A stretch of 64,000 nt of DNA from Clostridia bacterium (GTDB taxonomy: Bacteria > Bacillota > Clostridia > Christensenellales > UBA1242). Shown here in pieces: positions 42,730-52,972 of this stretch. Under the pieces are notes generated by a model. That model saw only the letters and a list, made by a program, of their open reading frames with translations, was not told where the DNA came from and did no database searches. How positions within the stretch are numbered: the stretch's first letter is position 1; each line of letters begins with the position of its first letter. A program made the translations under genes and the position numbers. The stretch is taken from positions 88,610-152,609 of the forward strand of contig JAFTTP010000001.1 of NCBI GenBank assembly GCA_017466725.1, written 5' to 3'.

Positions 42730-43045
42730 CTCCCTCTCCTTTTAACAAATCTTCAAGTCGCGATTTTTCTTCTTGCAATTCGTCATCCGACATCGATAAA
42801 ACTCTTTCTTCATACGTCTTATAAAAGCGCTCAAGCAGCACTTTAACCGCTGATATATCTGGGCTGAAATGCTTTTTAGTTACCTTTTTCTTTGATAATT
42901 TTTTATTACCCTCTTCATCAACCGAAAACTCTTCAACCGTCTCGCTTGCGCTGTATCCCAACGCTTTTTTAAGCAATGCTTGTTTTATCTTATCTTCCTC
43001 TCTTTCCATTTCCCTCACAACTTTGCAAGGATTATACCCCACCAT
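42719..43045 (-). CDS. Terminase-small-subunit-like phage protein
   Basis: 108 aa. ATG 43045 follows AAAGGAC; an ATG eleven codons later (MEREEDKIKQ) behind GAGGGA is an alternative. The sequence ALLKKALGYSASETVEEFSVD, KLSKKKVTKKHFSPDISAVKVLLERF (in parts) is the pattern seen in small phage packaging proteins of Firmicutes. The first gene of the module. No large terminase ATPase/nuclease is found on either strand near it. Confidence 0.5.
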   Translation of the reverse strand: MVGYNPCKVVREMEREEDKIKQALLKKALGYSASETVEEFSVDEEGNKKLSKKKVTKKHFSPDISAVKVLLERFYKTYEERVLSMSDDELQEEKSRLEDLLKGEGDGN

Positions 43046-43067
43046 TTTTGTCCTTTACAATGTTGAC

Positions 43068-43092
43068 TGACAAAAATTTTTCAAATTTGTCA
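43068..43092. repeat. Inverted repeat in the divergent region between the head module and ABC transporter
   Basis: TGACAAA ... TTTGTCA, seven-base arms around 11 bases. Further TTTTTGTC copies at 43045-43052 and 43102-43109 give four such boxes in 65 bp, between two divergent start codons. Confidence 0.5.
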
Positions 43093-43138
43093 CAAAAGAG
43101 ATTTTTGTCGCTACAATGTTAATGTAGAGGTCACACCA

Positions 43139-43894
43139 ATGAAGAATTTACTTGAATTTAGAAATGTCAAATATTTCTATCAAACTAAAGAGAGCGAAAT
43201 TGAAGCACTTAGCGGCATTTCTTTTTCATTAGATTCTCAGTCTTTCACCTCGCTTGTTGGGCCAAGCGGCTGCGGAAAAACAACAATTTTATCCCTTACC
43301 GCAGGGCTTTTAACACCATCAAGCGGGCAAATTCTTTTAGAAGAAAAGCCCATAAGCAAAAACGACGATAGAATTGGATATATGTTTCAACGTGACCACC
43401 TTTTTGAGTGGCGCACCATTTGGCAAAACATTACTTTGGGGCTGGAACTTCAAGGATTAAAGAAAGACGAAAAAAAAGTAGCCCTTGCCGAAGAGTTACT
43501 AAAAAAATATGACCTTTACACCTTTAAAAACAAAAAGCCTCGACAGCTTAGCGGCGGTATGCGACAACGTGTGGCACTTATAAGGACGCTGGTGCTTGAG
43601 CCTGCACTACTTTTGCTTGACGAGCCATTTTCTGCACTTGATTTTCAAACAAGAATCAATGTATGCGACGATGTTTACTCGATTATTAAAAGCGAGCAAA
43701 AAACAGCTTTGCTTGTCACGCACGATATTTCCGAGGCACTGTCAATGTCTGACAAGGTTGTCATCTTATCAAAACGACCTGCAACCGTTAAAGAAGAGGT
43801 TTTGCTTTCTTTTGAAGGCGACACCCCTCTTCACAAACGTGAAGACGCACGTTTTGGAGGCTTTTTTGAAAAGATTTGGAGAAGTCTAGTCTGA
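43139..43894 (+). CDS. ABC transporter ATP-binding protein (SsuB/TauB/ThiZ type)
   Basis: 251 aa with Walker A GPSGCGKTTIL (about residues 41-51), LSGGMRQR signature, LLLDEPFSALD Walker B and VTHDISEAL switch. It belongs to the nitrate/sulfonate/taurine/pyrimidine-precursor importer group. The permease gene overlaps by one base. There is no periplasmic-type binding protein next to it, so the substrate cannot be assigned. Confidence 0.9.
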   Translation: MKNLLEFRNVKYFYQTKESEIEALSGISFSLDSQSFTSLVGPSGCGKTTILSLTAGLLTPSSGQILLEEKPISKNDDRIGYMFQRDHLFEWRTIWQNITLGLELQGLKKDEKKVALAEELLKKYDLYTFKNKKPRQLSGGMRQRVALIRTLVLEPALLLLDEPFSALDFQTRINVCDDVYSIIKSEQKTALLVTHDISEALSMSDKVVILSKRPATVKEEVLLSFEGDTPLHKREDARFGGFFEKIWRSLV

Positions 43895-44694
43895 TGAAAA
43901 ACACCCCATCCTACTCAAAGGCACGCGCGCAATATCTCAAATCTCAAAAAAAAGACTTGTCTTTAATTTGGGTTGGACGAATTACCATCTTAGTTGCATT
44001 TCTCGGCCTTTGGGAACTTCTTTCTTATACTGGCGCAATTGACCCGTTTTTCTTTTCAAGCCCATCACGAGTGGCAACAACAATCGTCACCTTGGCGCAA
44101 GAAGGAAATCTTTGGATTCACATTTGGACTTCGCTTTATGAAACAATAATCGGTTTCATCATCGCAACCGCACTTGGTTTCCTTTTGGCAGTTGCACTTT
44201 GGTGCAGCGAGAAACTTCGCAAATCAATCGAACCTTATTTAATAATCTTAAACTCACTGCCAAAAATTGCACTTGGGCCAATGATAATTTTATGGGTTGG
44301 CTCTGGAAGTGGCGCAACAATTGTCATGTGTGTGCTTATTTGCATAATAATTACAACAATTTCAATGCTAAACGCGTTCATTTCTTGCGATAACGATAAA
44401 ATATTACTCATGAAATCAATGCATGCAAATAAGTGGCAAATATTAACAAAACTCATCATACCAAACGCCATACCTGACTTTATATCTGCGCTAAAAATCA
44501 ACGTTGGTATGAGCTGGGTTGGCACAATTATGGGCGAATACCTTTCAAGCAAAGCTGGACTTGGCTATCTTATCAATTATGGCAGTCAAATATTAAAACT
44601 CGACATCGTGATGGCAAGCATTTTTCTTCTTTGCATTCTTGCAACTGGCATGTATCTGCTTGTCACTCCGCTTGAGCGGAAATACAAAAAATAA
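43894..44694 (+). CDS. ABC transporter permease (SsuC/TauC/ThiX type)
   Basis: 266 aa from ATG 43894, sharing its A with the preceding TGA. Six membrane helices and the cytoplasmic EAA loop (NALPDF-like region with IIPNAIPDFISALKINVGMSW, in part) of BPD-type permeases. The last 102 bases overlap the 3' end of the convergent YkvI-like gene. Confidence 0.88.
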   Translation: MKNTPSYSKARAQYLKSQKKDLSLIWVGRITILVAFLGLWELLSYTGAIDPFFFSSPSRVATTIVTLAQEGNLWIHIWTSLYETIIGFIIATALGFLLAVALWCSEKLRKSIEPYLIILNSLPKIALGPMIILWVGSGSGATIVMCVLICIIITTISMLNAFISCDNDKILLMKSMHANKWQILTKLIIPNAIPDFISALKINVGMSWVGTIMGEYLSSKAGLGYLINYGSQILKLDIVMASIFLLCILATGMYLLVTPLERKYKK

Positions 44695-45648
44695 TCGCAC
44701 AAGTAAAACACCACCCATTACACTAGCAAGCGGATAAAGATGCTGTACAATATTGCTAAACCCCCATACGCTTAAAACAAGTGGCAAGATTATTGATATG
44801 GTAAAATTCAAGTGTTCATTTTTAATCATACCTCTGACTAATGATGAACATGAATACACAATAGAAAAAAGGGTCGTCAAACATCCGATAAACACCACAA
44901 GCGCCACAACCGCACTTCCGCCCGATGAGAATATTGAAAGCACTGGCATTTCTTCATCCAGCGCAGCGGGATGCGCAAGCAAAACAATGTTTGTTAAAAG
45001 CAACACAACACACAGCACGAGTGCGCTTATAAAAGCCACTCGCGCTTTTTGCTTTTTGTTTAAATTTTTGCCTACCTCTGCAAGCACCACGCACCCGTTT
45101 GCCAAATTAAGCAAACAGTATAAACACGCATAAAATATTGAAACTACGCCATGAGATGATGAAAATGACTTTGGCATTTCAATCTTAGAAAACAGCAATA
45201 CAACAAAAACAAAAATCATTATAGGCACAAGCATAATGTTTAATTTGTTAAAAAATTTTCCACCTTTTTTAAAAATTAAAGCACAAATAAGCAAAATTAA
45301 GAAAAAAACAGCAAAATTTATCCACTTTTCCCCAAAACTAAGCAAATTATTTATTCCACCAAACATTGCCGCAGAAAAAATTGTACACAGCAACAGATTA
45401 ATTAAAGTCAATACTTTTGATTTTTGCACCATTTCTAATATGCCACCAGCTTTGTTTAATATAAACCTAAAAGCGCACAAAAAAATTACAAACACCAGCG
45501 GAATGCTTAAAAACGACCAAGCACCAAATCTTGAGAAAAATACAACAACCTCTTTGCCAGAAATAAAGCCAGAGCCCACAACCATACCAAGTATTGCCAA
45601 TACCGCAAAAACTTCTTGTAACATACAATAAGATATTTTCTTTTTCAA
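44593..45648 (-). CDS. YkvI-like membrane protein, LeuT-fold transporter-like
   Basis: 351 aa with about ten membrane helices. The opening FAVLAILGMVVGSGFISGKEVVVFF contains the GSGFISGKE unwound-helix motif of the YkvI family, likely transporters of unknown substrate. The start at TTG 45648 is uncertain; ATG 45624 (MLQEVFAV) is an alternative and neither has a clear ribosome binding site. Its 3' end overlaps the convergent permease gene by 102 bases. Confidence 0.78.
   Translation of the reverse strand: MKKKISYCMLQEVFAVLAILGMVVGSGFISGKEVVVFFSRFGAWSFLSIPLVFVIFLCAFRFILNKAGGILEMVQKSKVLTLINLLLCTIFSAAMFGGINNLLSFGEKWINFAVFFLILLICALIFKKGGKFFNKLNIMLVPIMIFVFVVLLFSKIEMPKSFSSSHGVVSIFYACLYCLLNLANGCVVLAEVGKNLNKKQKARVAFISALVLCVVLLLTNIVLLAHPAALDEEMPVLSIFSSGGSAVVALVVFIGCLTTLFSIVYSCSSLVRGMIKNEHLNFTISIILPLVLSVWGFSNIVQHLYPLASVMGGVLLVRLFFVFPLKRSDKQIHASCKNAKKKNACHHDVEF
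45602..45630 (+). promoter_or_regulatory. Sporulation-type (sigma-K/E) promoter of the Cys-rich gene
   Basis: ACC (45602-45604), 16 bases, then aCATACAATA (CATACAATA at 45622-45630). The -10 fits both CATACANT (sigma-E) and CATANNNTA (sigma-K); the AC -35 fits sigma-K with the spacer one base long. It lies within the 5' end of the divergent YkvI-like gene, 45 bases before the ATG at 45675. Confidence 0.55.
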
Positions 45649-45674
45649 TAAATTAGAATATAAGGGAGAATATT

Positions 45675-45917
45675 ATGATTATAAATACACGCTATAGATG
45701 CGGCTGCGCAATTGACGTTTGCCCATTTTGCAATTTCAACGCCAACAACTGTTGCAACAATTTTTGCAACTGCACGCCACATTGCAATGATTGCGGATGC
45801 CCCAACTGGCAAACAAGTTGCCCCTGCGTCGGCGGATGTCAACCATTTACAAATACAGCAGAAAACGCCTTCTTCTTTTTGGCTGGATTTTTACTTAACC
45901 AAAAATGTTTACATTAA
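45675..45917 (+). CDS. Cys/Asn-rich protein, likely spore-associated
   Basis: 80 aa with 18 Cys concentrated in residues 9-56 (RCGCAIDVCPFCNF, NNCCNNFCNCTPHC, CGCPNWQTSCPCVGGC), then a hydrophobic stretch (AFFFLAGFLL). GGGAG ribosome binding site. The promoter is of mother-cell sporulation type, so a disulfide-linked coat protein is a reasonable inference. A metal-binding protein is the alternative. Confidence 0.72.
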   Translation: MIINTRYRCGCAIDVCPFCNFNANNCCNNFCNCTPHCNDCGCPNWQTSCPCVGGCQPFTNTAENAFFFLAGFLLNQKCLH

Positions 45918-45936
45918 AACCAAAATATGATATAAT
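45908..45936 (+). promoter_or_regulatory. Promoter of rsmE
   Basis: TTTACA (45908-45913), 17 bases, TATAAT (45931-45936); the -35 overlaps the end of the Cys-rich gene. Confidence 0.85.
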
Positions 45937-45953
45937 CCTTTTGAGAGGATTTT

Positions 45954-46652
45954 ATGAAAAGATTTTTTGGACGTAAACAAAACGAGAACATAATTATTGA
46001 GGGTGATGAATTTTTGCACCTTAAAAAAGTTTTAAGACTAAACGAAGGTGATAAGGTAATTGCCAGCGTCAATGATGAAAACGACTACTACTGCACAATT
46101 TCAAAAATAAATAAAAACGATTGCGTTTTAATTGTGGATAATGTGGAAAACTGCCCAGCCCTGCCAAACAAAAACATCACCCTATTTCAAATGATGCCTA
46201 AAAAAGATTACTTTGACGCAATACTGCCAAAGTCAATAGAACTTGGTGTAAGCGAAATTGTGCCTTTTTCAAGCGCATACACACAAAATAAGATATTTAA
46301 AAGAGAGCGCATACAAACACAAGTGCAAACCGCATGCAAACAGTGTGAACGCAGCAAACTGCCACTTGTAAGCGACATCATACCTTTTAAACAAATGCTT
46401 GAAAAATTAAAGGACTTTGATGTGGTGATATTCGCATATGAAAATGAAGAAAAACCATTTGACGCGAGCGTTTTGCAAGACAAGCAAAAAATTGCAGTAA
46501 TTATAGGCAATGAGGCCGGCTTTAGCGAAGAAGAGGCAAACGCAATTCAAAAACAAAATGTGCAATCAATCAGCCTTGGCAAGCGCATCTTACGCTGTGA
46601 CACTGCCGTTGTTGCAACCCTTGCCCTTGTCTCTGTTTTATCCGGAAATTAA
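45954..46652 (+). CDS. rsmE: 16S rRNA (uracil1498-N3)-methyltransferase RsmE
   Basis: Methylates U1498 in the small-subunit decoding region. 232 aa with an N-terminal PUA-like part (EGDEFLHLKKVLRLNEGDKV) and a SPOUT knot with IIGNEAGFSEEE and SLGKRILRCDTAVVATL, the family signatures. Followed by a terminator. Confidence 0.95.
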   Translation: MKRFFGRKQNENIIIEGDEFLHLKKVLRLNEGDKVIASVNDENDYYCTISKINKNDCVLIVDNVENCPALPNKNITLFQMMPKKDYFDAILPKSIELGVSEIVPFSSAYTQNKIFKRERIQTQVQTACKQCERSKLPLVSDIIPFKQMLEKLKDFDVVIFAYENEEKPFDASVLQDKQKIAVIIGNEAGFSEEEANAIQKQNVQSISLGKRILRCDTAVVATLALVSVLSGN

Positions 46653-46661
46653 ATTACAACA

Positions 46662-46694
46662 AAAAAACAATCCAAAATTGGATTGTTTTTTTAC
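46662..46694. terminator. Bidirectional intrinsic terminator
   Basis: AACAATCCAA/TTGGATTGTT stem with A- and T-runs, between convergent rsmE and dnaJ. Confidence 0.88.
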
Positions 46695-47815
46695 TTCATT
46701 TTCTTTAAAAAGTCGTTATATTTTGAATAAGAATTGTCGCCAATTTTTTCGGCCAGCGCCTCAAGCATTTTTCTCTCTTCTTTAGATAAGTTTTTAGGCA
46801 TTTCTGCCTTAACTGTCACAAGCAAATCACCATGGAAATTCTGATTAAGGGCTTTGACGCCTTTATTTTTAATTCTCATAACAGTTCCGCTTGCAGTGCG
46901 CTCTGGAATATTCAAAGTATAATTTCCGTTAAGCGTTGGAATTTCAACTTTGCCACCTAAAAGTGTTGTTGTGAAAGGCAGAAATAAATCCATATACAAA
47001 TCATTGCCCTTTCTTACCAAAATTTTATGTGCTTTTACGGTTACTTTAATGTTTAAGTCGCCGCTCACTCCGCCACCTTTTGGTGCATTTCCTTCGCCAC
47101 GCATCCTAAGAGTTTGACCGTTGTCAATACCAGCAGGGAATTTTACGTTTACCGTTTTTTGTGTGCGTTGAATGCCATACCCATTGCAAGACGAGCATTT
47201 TTCTTTAATCATCTTGCCAGTGCCGTTACATTTTGGGCAAGCCCCTTCCCTAATAGTGGTGCCGAAAATGGTGTTTTGTTGAAAGCGCACCCTACCGCTG
47301 CCACCACACTCGCTGCAAGTTGAAAATTCAGTGCCATTTTTTGCACCTGTACCATTACATGATGCACATCTATCTGTTTTATTTACTGTGATTGTTTTTT
47401 CACATCCAAAGCACGCCTCTTCAAATTCTAAAGTTGTGGAAATGTTGATATCTTCCCCTTTAACATTTTGAGCTCCGCCTCTAGCGCCACCGCCAAAAGC
47501 AGAGAAAATGTCAGAGAAAAAGTCACCAAATCCACCACCTCCTCCGCCGTGGAAGAAATCACCAAAGCCGCCCGCGCCGCCTTGACCAAATGGGTTGCCA
47601 TCGGCAGAGCCAAACTGGTCGTAATTAGCGCGTTTTTTGCTGTCGCCTAAAACTTCGTATGCTTCGTTGATTTCTTTGAATTTGTTTGCGGCTTCTTCAG
47701 TTTTATTTAAGTCTGGGTGATATTTTTTTGCTAAGCGACGATAAGCAGATTTAATCTCATCTTCGCTTGCGTTTTTGTCTACACCCAGCACACCATAATA
47801 ATCTTTATTAGCCAT
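46691..47815 (-). CDS. dnaJ: Chaperone protein DnaJ
   Basis: Co-chaperone that stimulates DnaK ATPase. 374 aa from ATG 47815 ([10 protein letters not shown]) behind AGGA; a longer frame exists upstream but would run into the structured element. J domain with HPD, a Gly/Phe-rich region (about 70-120), four CxxCxGxG-type zinc repeats ([32 protein letters not shown]) and C-terminal substrate domain. Last gene of the heat-shock operon. Confidence 0.97.
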   Translation of the reverse strand: MANKDYYGVLGVDKNASEDEIKSAYRRLAKKYHPDLNKTEEAANKFKEINEAYEVLGDSKKRANYDQFGSADGNPFGQGGAGGFGDFFHGGGGGGFGDFFSDIFSAFGGGARGGAQNVKGEDINISTTLEFEEACFGCEKTITVNKTDRCASCNGTGAKNGTEFSTCSECGGSGRVRFQQNTIFGTTIREGACPKCNGTGKMIKEKCSSCNGYGIQRTQKTVNVKFPAGIDNGQTLRMRGEGNAPKGGGVSGDLNIKVTVKAHKILVRKGNDLYMDLFLPFTTTLLGGKVEIPTLNGNYTLNIPERTASGTVMRIKNKGVKALNQNFHGDLLVTVKAEMPKNLSKEERKMLEALAEKIGDNSYSKYNDFLKKMK

Positions 47816-47823
47816 GTTTTCCT

Positions 47824-47887
47824 GGGGAGGCACCAATTCCGTTTAACGCGGGCACGCCTATGCTAACCGCTACTACATTGGTTCCCC
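47824..47887 (-). ncRNA. Structured RNA-like element, copy B (dnaJ 5' region)
   Basis: Minus strand: outer arms GGGGAACCAAT and ATTGGTGCCTCCCC enclose TAGCGGTTAG (47863-47872) and CGTGCCCGCGTTAAA (47842-47856); GCGG pairs with CCGC. The 3' arm ends next to the AGGA ribosome binding site of dnaJ, so folding could affect initiation. The two core boxes match copy A near tuf. Confidence 0.55.
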
Positions 47888-47944
47888 GTCCCAATCTCCC
47901 TCCTTTTAAGGACAGCCTTTAGGCTGAATTATTTTTACTAGCAT

Positions 47945-48418
47945 TTATTGTAATTCTTGAAGTTTTTGTTGCCGCTCAGTAACTCCACGTTTTAATACTT
48001 TACAATTAAAGGCTGCTTCATCTTTCAACTGTTTTCCCATTTTGCTCGCATCATCAAAACGCAATGACACTGTATGTTCACCAAAGTTTACTCGAAGTCT
48101 TTCTGTTCCGTCTTTCTTATAAATTGTCACACCTTTTAATTCGTCGATGTTTATAAGACTATGGTTACTCAATATAAGAAACGCATACTCGCCTTCTCCA
48201 AATGTTGATGTAACAGGGTTTAAAACATTATTGATTTTTAAAGTATCCATAACGCTATCATCTGTTTTTAATTTTACCTTGCTAGCGTCCTTAGTTAATA
48301 CCATAATAGCTTTTTCTGTAGGTATAAAAGCCAAGATGTCCGCTATTTTAATCTTAACCTCTTTGGTTGATGTGAAATCATTAAAAACAAGTTTATTACC
48401 TTTCTTTTCAATTTTCAT
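47945..48418 (-). CDS. Unknown 157-aa protein (X3) between dnaK and dnaJ
   Basis: Not recognised. A soluble, beta-rich protein: KIEKKGNKLVFNDFTSTKEV, ALAFIPTEKAIMVLTKDASK-like strands, SNHSLINIDELKGVTIYKKDG and a C-terminal helix (DASKMGKQLKDEAAF) with a short coiled tail. The SNHSLINID region resembles a strand-turn of PH-like or LytTR-like folds but not convincingly. Position makes co-expression with the chaperones certain; function unknown. Confidence 0.7.
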   Translation of the reverse strand: MKIEKKGNKLVFNDFTSTKEVKIKIADILAFIPTEKAIMVLTKDASKVKLKTDDSVMDTLKINNVLNPVTSTFGEGEYAFLILSNHSLINIDELKGVTIYKKDGTERLRVNFGEHTVSLRFDDASKMGKQLKDEAAFNCKVLKRGVTERQQKLQELQ

Positions 48419-48531
48419 ATTTTATATCCTATAGTTTAATTTACGATATTTTAAAGCGTTTAAAGGGTCTGGGGAAATCGCAATCCCCAGCCTCTTTTGC
48501 TACTTTTCAAGATTTAAAAAGTAGATTGCGT

Positions 48532-50681
<2,150 letters not shown>

Positions 50682-50696
50682 ACTTTACCCAACCGA

Positions 50697-51089
50697 TTAA
50701 AATGGATATTGTTCTTCATCACTAATTGTGATTTTTACAATTTTTTTCTTGCTTTTTGCTTTTGGTTTTGCTGGCGCGACTTCTTTTTTAACTTCCTCTT
50801 CAATCATGCTTTCAGGTTGTTGTTGAAATTTCACCCATTGCTCGCTCAAATCAACTTCATAATCACCTTTAGCACTGCAAATCCAGCAAAGTGATGGCAT
50901 AACTTGCAGTTGTTTTAACTCTGACTTGTCACCAATTTTGAGACGTATAATGTCTAAAAACATAACCTCTTGATCATGCGCATCCACTTCAAACTCTGCA
51001 CCATTTTCATTTACTGTAACGTGCTTTCCATCCCACTCAATGTCTTGTGTCTTTAAAAATGCTTTAATTTTTTTTACTTCCATTTTCAT
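50697..51089 (-). CDS. Unknown 130-aa protein (X1) between grpE and dnaK
   Basis: Paralogue of X2 over about residues 4-95 (IKAFLKTQDIEWDG opening, DHDQEVMFLDIIRL-type middle, LSEQWVKFQQ end), with an added C-terminal basic tail (KAKSKKKIVKITISDEEQYPF). AGGAG precedes ATG. Starts two bases after the grpE stop, so translation is likely coupled. Confidence 0.68.
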   Translation of the reverse strand: MKMEVKKIKAFLKTQDIEWDGKHVTVNENGAEFEVDAHDQEVMFLDIIRLKIGDKSELKQLQVMPSLCWICSAKGDYEVDLSEQWVKFQQQPESMIEEEVKKEVAPAKPKAKSKKKIVKITISDEEQYPF

Positions 51090-51091
51090 GT

Positions 51092-51751
51092 TTATTCTCC
51101 TTTGTTGTTGACTATAACTTTTGCATATCGTATAACTTGATCATTAAATGTGTAGCCCGCTTGATATTCATCTAAAATAGTCTCATTTTCTTTTGTTTCA
51201 TCACTATACTGCGCAATTGCCTCGTGTTTATTATGGTCAAACTTTTGTCCAATTGTTTCCATTTTCTCAACGCCAATTGATTTAAGTGCGTCTAAGATTT
51301 TGTGTTCAATCATTTCAACGCCTTTAACAACATTTTCATCAGTAATTGATTTCTTTGCCTCTTTAAATGTGTCAAGACAAGGCAGAAACACCTCGATAAC
51401 TGAAATTTGCCCAAACATCCTTGCTTTGTTCTTGTCTTCAACTGCATGTCTGCGATAGTTGTCAAAATCTGCTTGAATTTGCCTTGCAAGGTTTAAATAT
51501 TCTTGTTCTTTGCTATGACATGTACAATCTTCCTCGCAGTGACAATCCTCGCACTCACATTCATTGCTGCATGTGCAATTTTCGTTGCAACGGTCTCCGT
51601 CATGACAGTGACAGTCATCCCCACATGTGCAACCTTCGCCGCATCCGCAATCACTTCCGCATTGACAGTTATCTCCGCAGCTGCATTCTTTATCTTCATG
51701 ACAATGGCATTTGCATTGTTCGTTTTCTTGTTCTTCTGTAAAGTTTGCCAT
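51092..51751 (-). CDS. grpE: GrpE nucleotide-exchange factor with Cys-rich N-terminal extension
   Basis: Exchanges ADP for ATP on DnaK. The C-terminal ~140 residues are a normal GrpE: coiled coil (YLNLARQIQADFDNYRRHA), FLPCLDTFKEA, and the beta domain with GQKFDHNKHEAIAQ. The first ~80 residues instead form a metallothionein-like region with 22 Cys in CxC pairs every five or six residues (CSCGDNCQCGSDCGCGEGC and so on), also rich in Asp, Glu and His. Bacterial GrpE normally has a short acidic Cys-poor N-terminus. GGAG precedes the ATG. Confidence 0.95.
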   Translation of the reverse strand: MANFTEEQENEQCKCHCHEDKECSCGDNCQCGSDCGCGEGCTCGDDCHCHDGDRCNENCTCSNECECEDCHCEEDCTCHSKEQEYLNLARQIQADFDNYRRHAVEDKNKARMFGQISVIEVFLPCLDTFKEAKKSITDENVVKGVEMIEHKILDALKSIGVEKMETIGQKFDHNKHEAIAQYSDETKENETILDEYQAGYTFNDQVIRYAKVIVNNKGE

Positions 51752-52747
51752 CTATTCTCCTTTTAAGTCGTTTAGACTATCAATAACCACTTTAAGCGCA
51801 CTTGCAATGCCAGCATAATCCATTCTTTGCGGGCCAATAACACCTATCGATGCAATTTGTCTGCCGTTTACCACAATTGGCGCTTTTACCACCGAGCAGT
51901 CTTGCGTTTCATCCGCAACAGTCACCTCAATATTGCCCTTGCCTTCAAGTTCCATAAGGCCAGAAAGTTCTTTTTCATCTTCCAAAACATTGAGTACTTT
52001 CTTCGCATCTTCAACAGTGTTGTCAGATAGAAGTTTTGCACTGCCCTCCCTGCGAACATTTAAATATTTTTGACTGTTTAAATTTTTAAGACCTTCGATA
52101 AGCGAATTGACAACCATTTGGAAGGCCTCAATCTCGCTGTGCATGCCCGCTTTATATTGCTCCATATTCTCAATCATAAAGCCAAGCGTTTCGCCCTTAA
52201 AATGATTTGTAAGATAGTTGGATGCATCCTCGCAATCTCTTATGCTTGCCCTTACATCAAGCGTTTGATTGATGTAGCCCGCCATCGTGCCAATCAGCAC
52301 CATAACTTTGTCTTCAAGCAGTGGAATAATTTTCAAATCATTAAGCACCAAGTTTTTCACCCCATCCACCATAACAACGGTTGGATAGTTTGTTGCTTGA
52401 CTTACAATTTTGGCAATTCCGCCTACAATTTCATCCAAACTGCTTGTGCGGGAAGAAATAATTTTCTTCACTTCATCAAGTTGCCCCTCGCTTGCCCGCC
52501 CTTGAGAAAGTAAACTTTCTACATAATAGCGATAACCTTGCGCTGTTGGCACCCTGCCCCCAGAGGTATGAAGTTGTTTTAAAAATCCCATAGCCTCTAA
52601 AGCATTAAGCTCGTTTCGAAGTGTGGCTGTCGAGCAGTCTAAACTTGCACTGTCTTTTATGCCACCACTTGTAATAGGACTGCAATCTTTAATATATTCC
52701 TCAACTGCCATTTGAAGAATCTTTTGCTTTCGCGGTGATAATTCCAT
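51752..52747 (-). CDS. hrcA: Heat-inducible transcription repressor HrcA
   Basis: Represses the operon by binding CIRCE. 331 aa with an N-terminal winged helix (SPRKQKILQMAVEEYIKDCSPI, SSATLRNEL-like CSTATLRNEL) and the HrcA inserted and GAF-like domains, ending with a GVIGPQRMDYA segment. It directly follows the CIRCE/promoter region. Confidence 0.97.
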   Translation of the reverse strand: MELSPRKQKILQMAVEEYIKDCSPITSGGIKDSASLDCSTATLRNELNALEAMGFLKQLHTSGGRVPTAQGYRYYVESLLSQGRASEGQLDEVKKIISSRTSSLDEIVGGIAKIVSQATNYPTVVMVDGVKNLVLNDLKIIPLLEDKVMVLIGTMAGYINQTLDVRASIRDCEDASNYLTNHFKGETLGFMIENMEQYKAGMHSEIEAFQMVVNSLIEGLKNLNSQKYLNVRREGSAKLLSDNTVEDAKKVLNVLEDEKELSGLMELEGKGNIEVTVADETQDCSVVKAPIVVNGRQIASIGVIGPQRMDYAGIASALKVVIDSLNDLKGE

Positions 52748-52772
52748 AACGACCTCTTATGTTTCGACTTTA

Positions 52773-52799
52773 TTAGCACTCTCATGCTTTAAGTGCTAG
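52773..52799. promoter_or_regulatory. CIRCE operator
   Basis: TTAGCACTC, nine bases, AAGTGCTAG; the right arm has two mismatches to GAGTGCTAA. HrcA binds such sites in Firmicutes. It overlaps the transcription start. Confidence 0.9.
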
Positions 52800-52803
52800 C
52801 ACT

Positions 52804-52832
52804 ATTATATGCAATATTTTTAAAATAGTCAA
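52804..52832 (-). promoter_or_regulatory. Sigma-A promoter of the heat-shock operon
   Basis: TTGACT (52827-52832), 17 bases, TATAAT (52804-52809) on the minus strand, upstream of CIRCE. Confidence 0.9.
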
Positions 52833-52972
52833 CCAAAAATGACAAATTTTTAAACTTTTTTTGTATTTTTTTGTCAAGCCTAACGCTTGAGCGACTTCGC
52901 TAACGCATGAAAAGCATAATTTGTATTTTATAAATATAATTTAATTATATAAGGTTTTTCTTTATAAAATGT

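Noticed and set aside
35700-43060. Attachment-site repeats around the phage head module
   Set aside because: I looked for matching direct repeats near 35.6-35.7 kb and 43.0-43.1 kb and saw only short AT-rich similarity; no tRNA and no integrase.
51421-51766. Plus-strand frames with many Cys or hydrophobic residues opposite grpE
   Set aside because: They are the antisense reading of the Cys-codon-rich grpE start and have no ribosome binding site.
52860-52915. Repeated TAACGC words near 52.88 kb, similar to the structured-element core
   Set aside because: The core boxes of the tuf/dnaJ element and their pairing are absent; only short word similarity.
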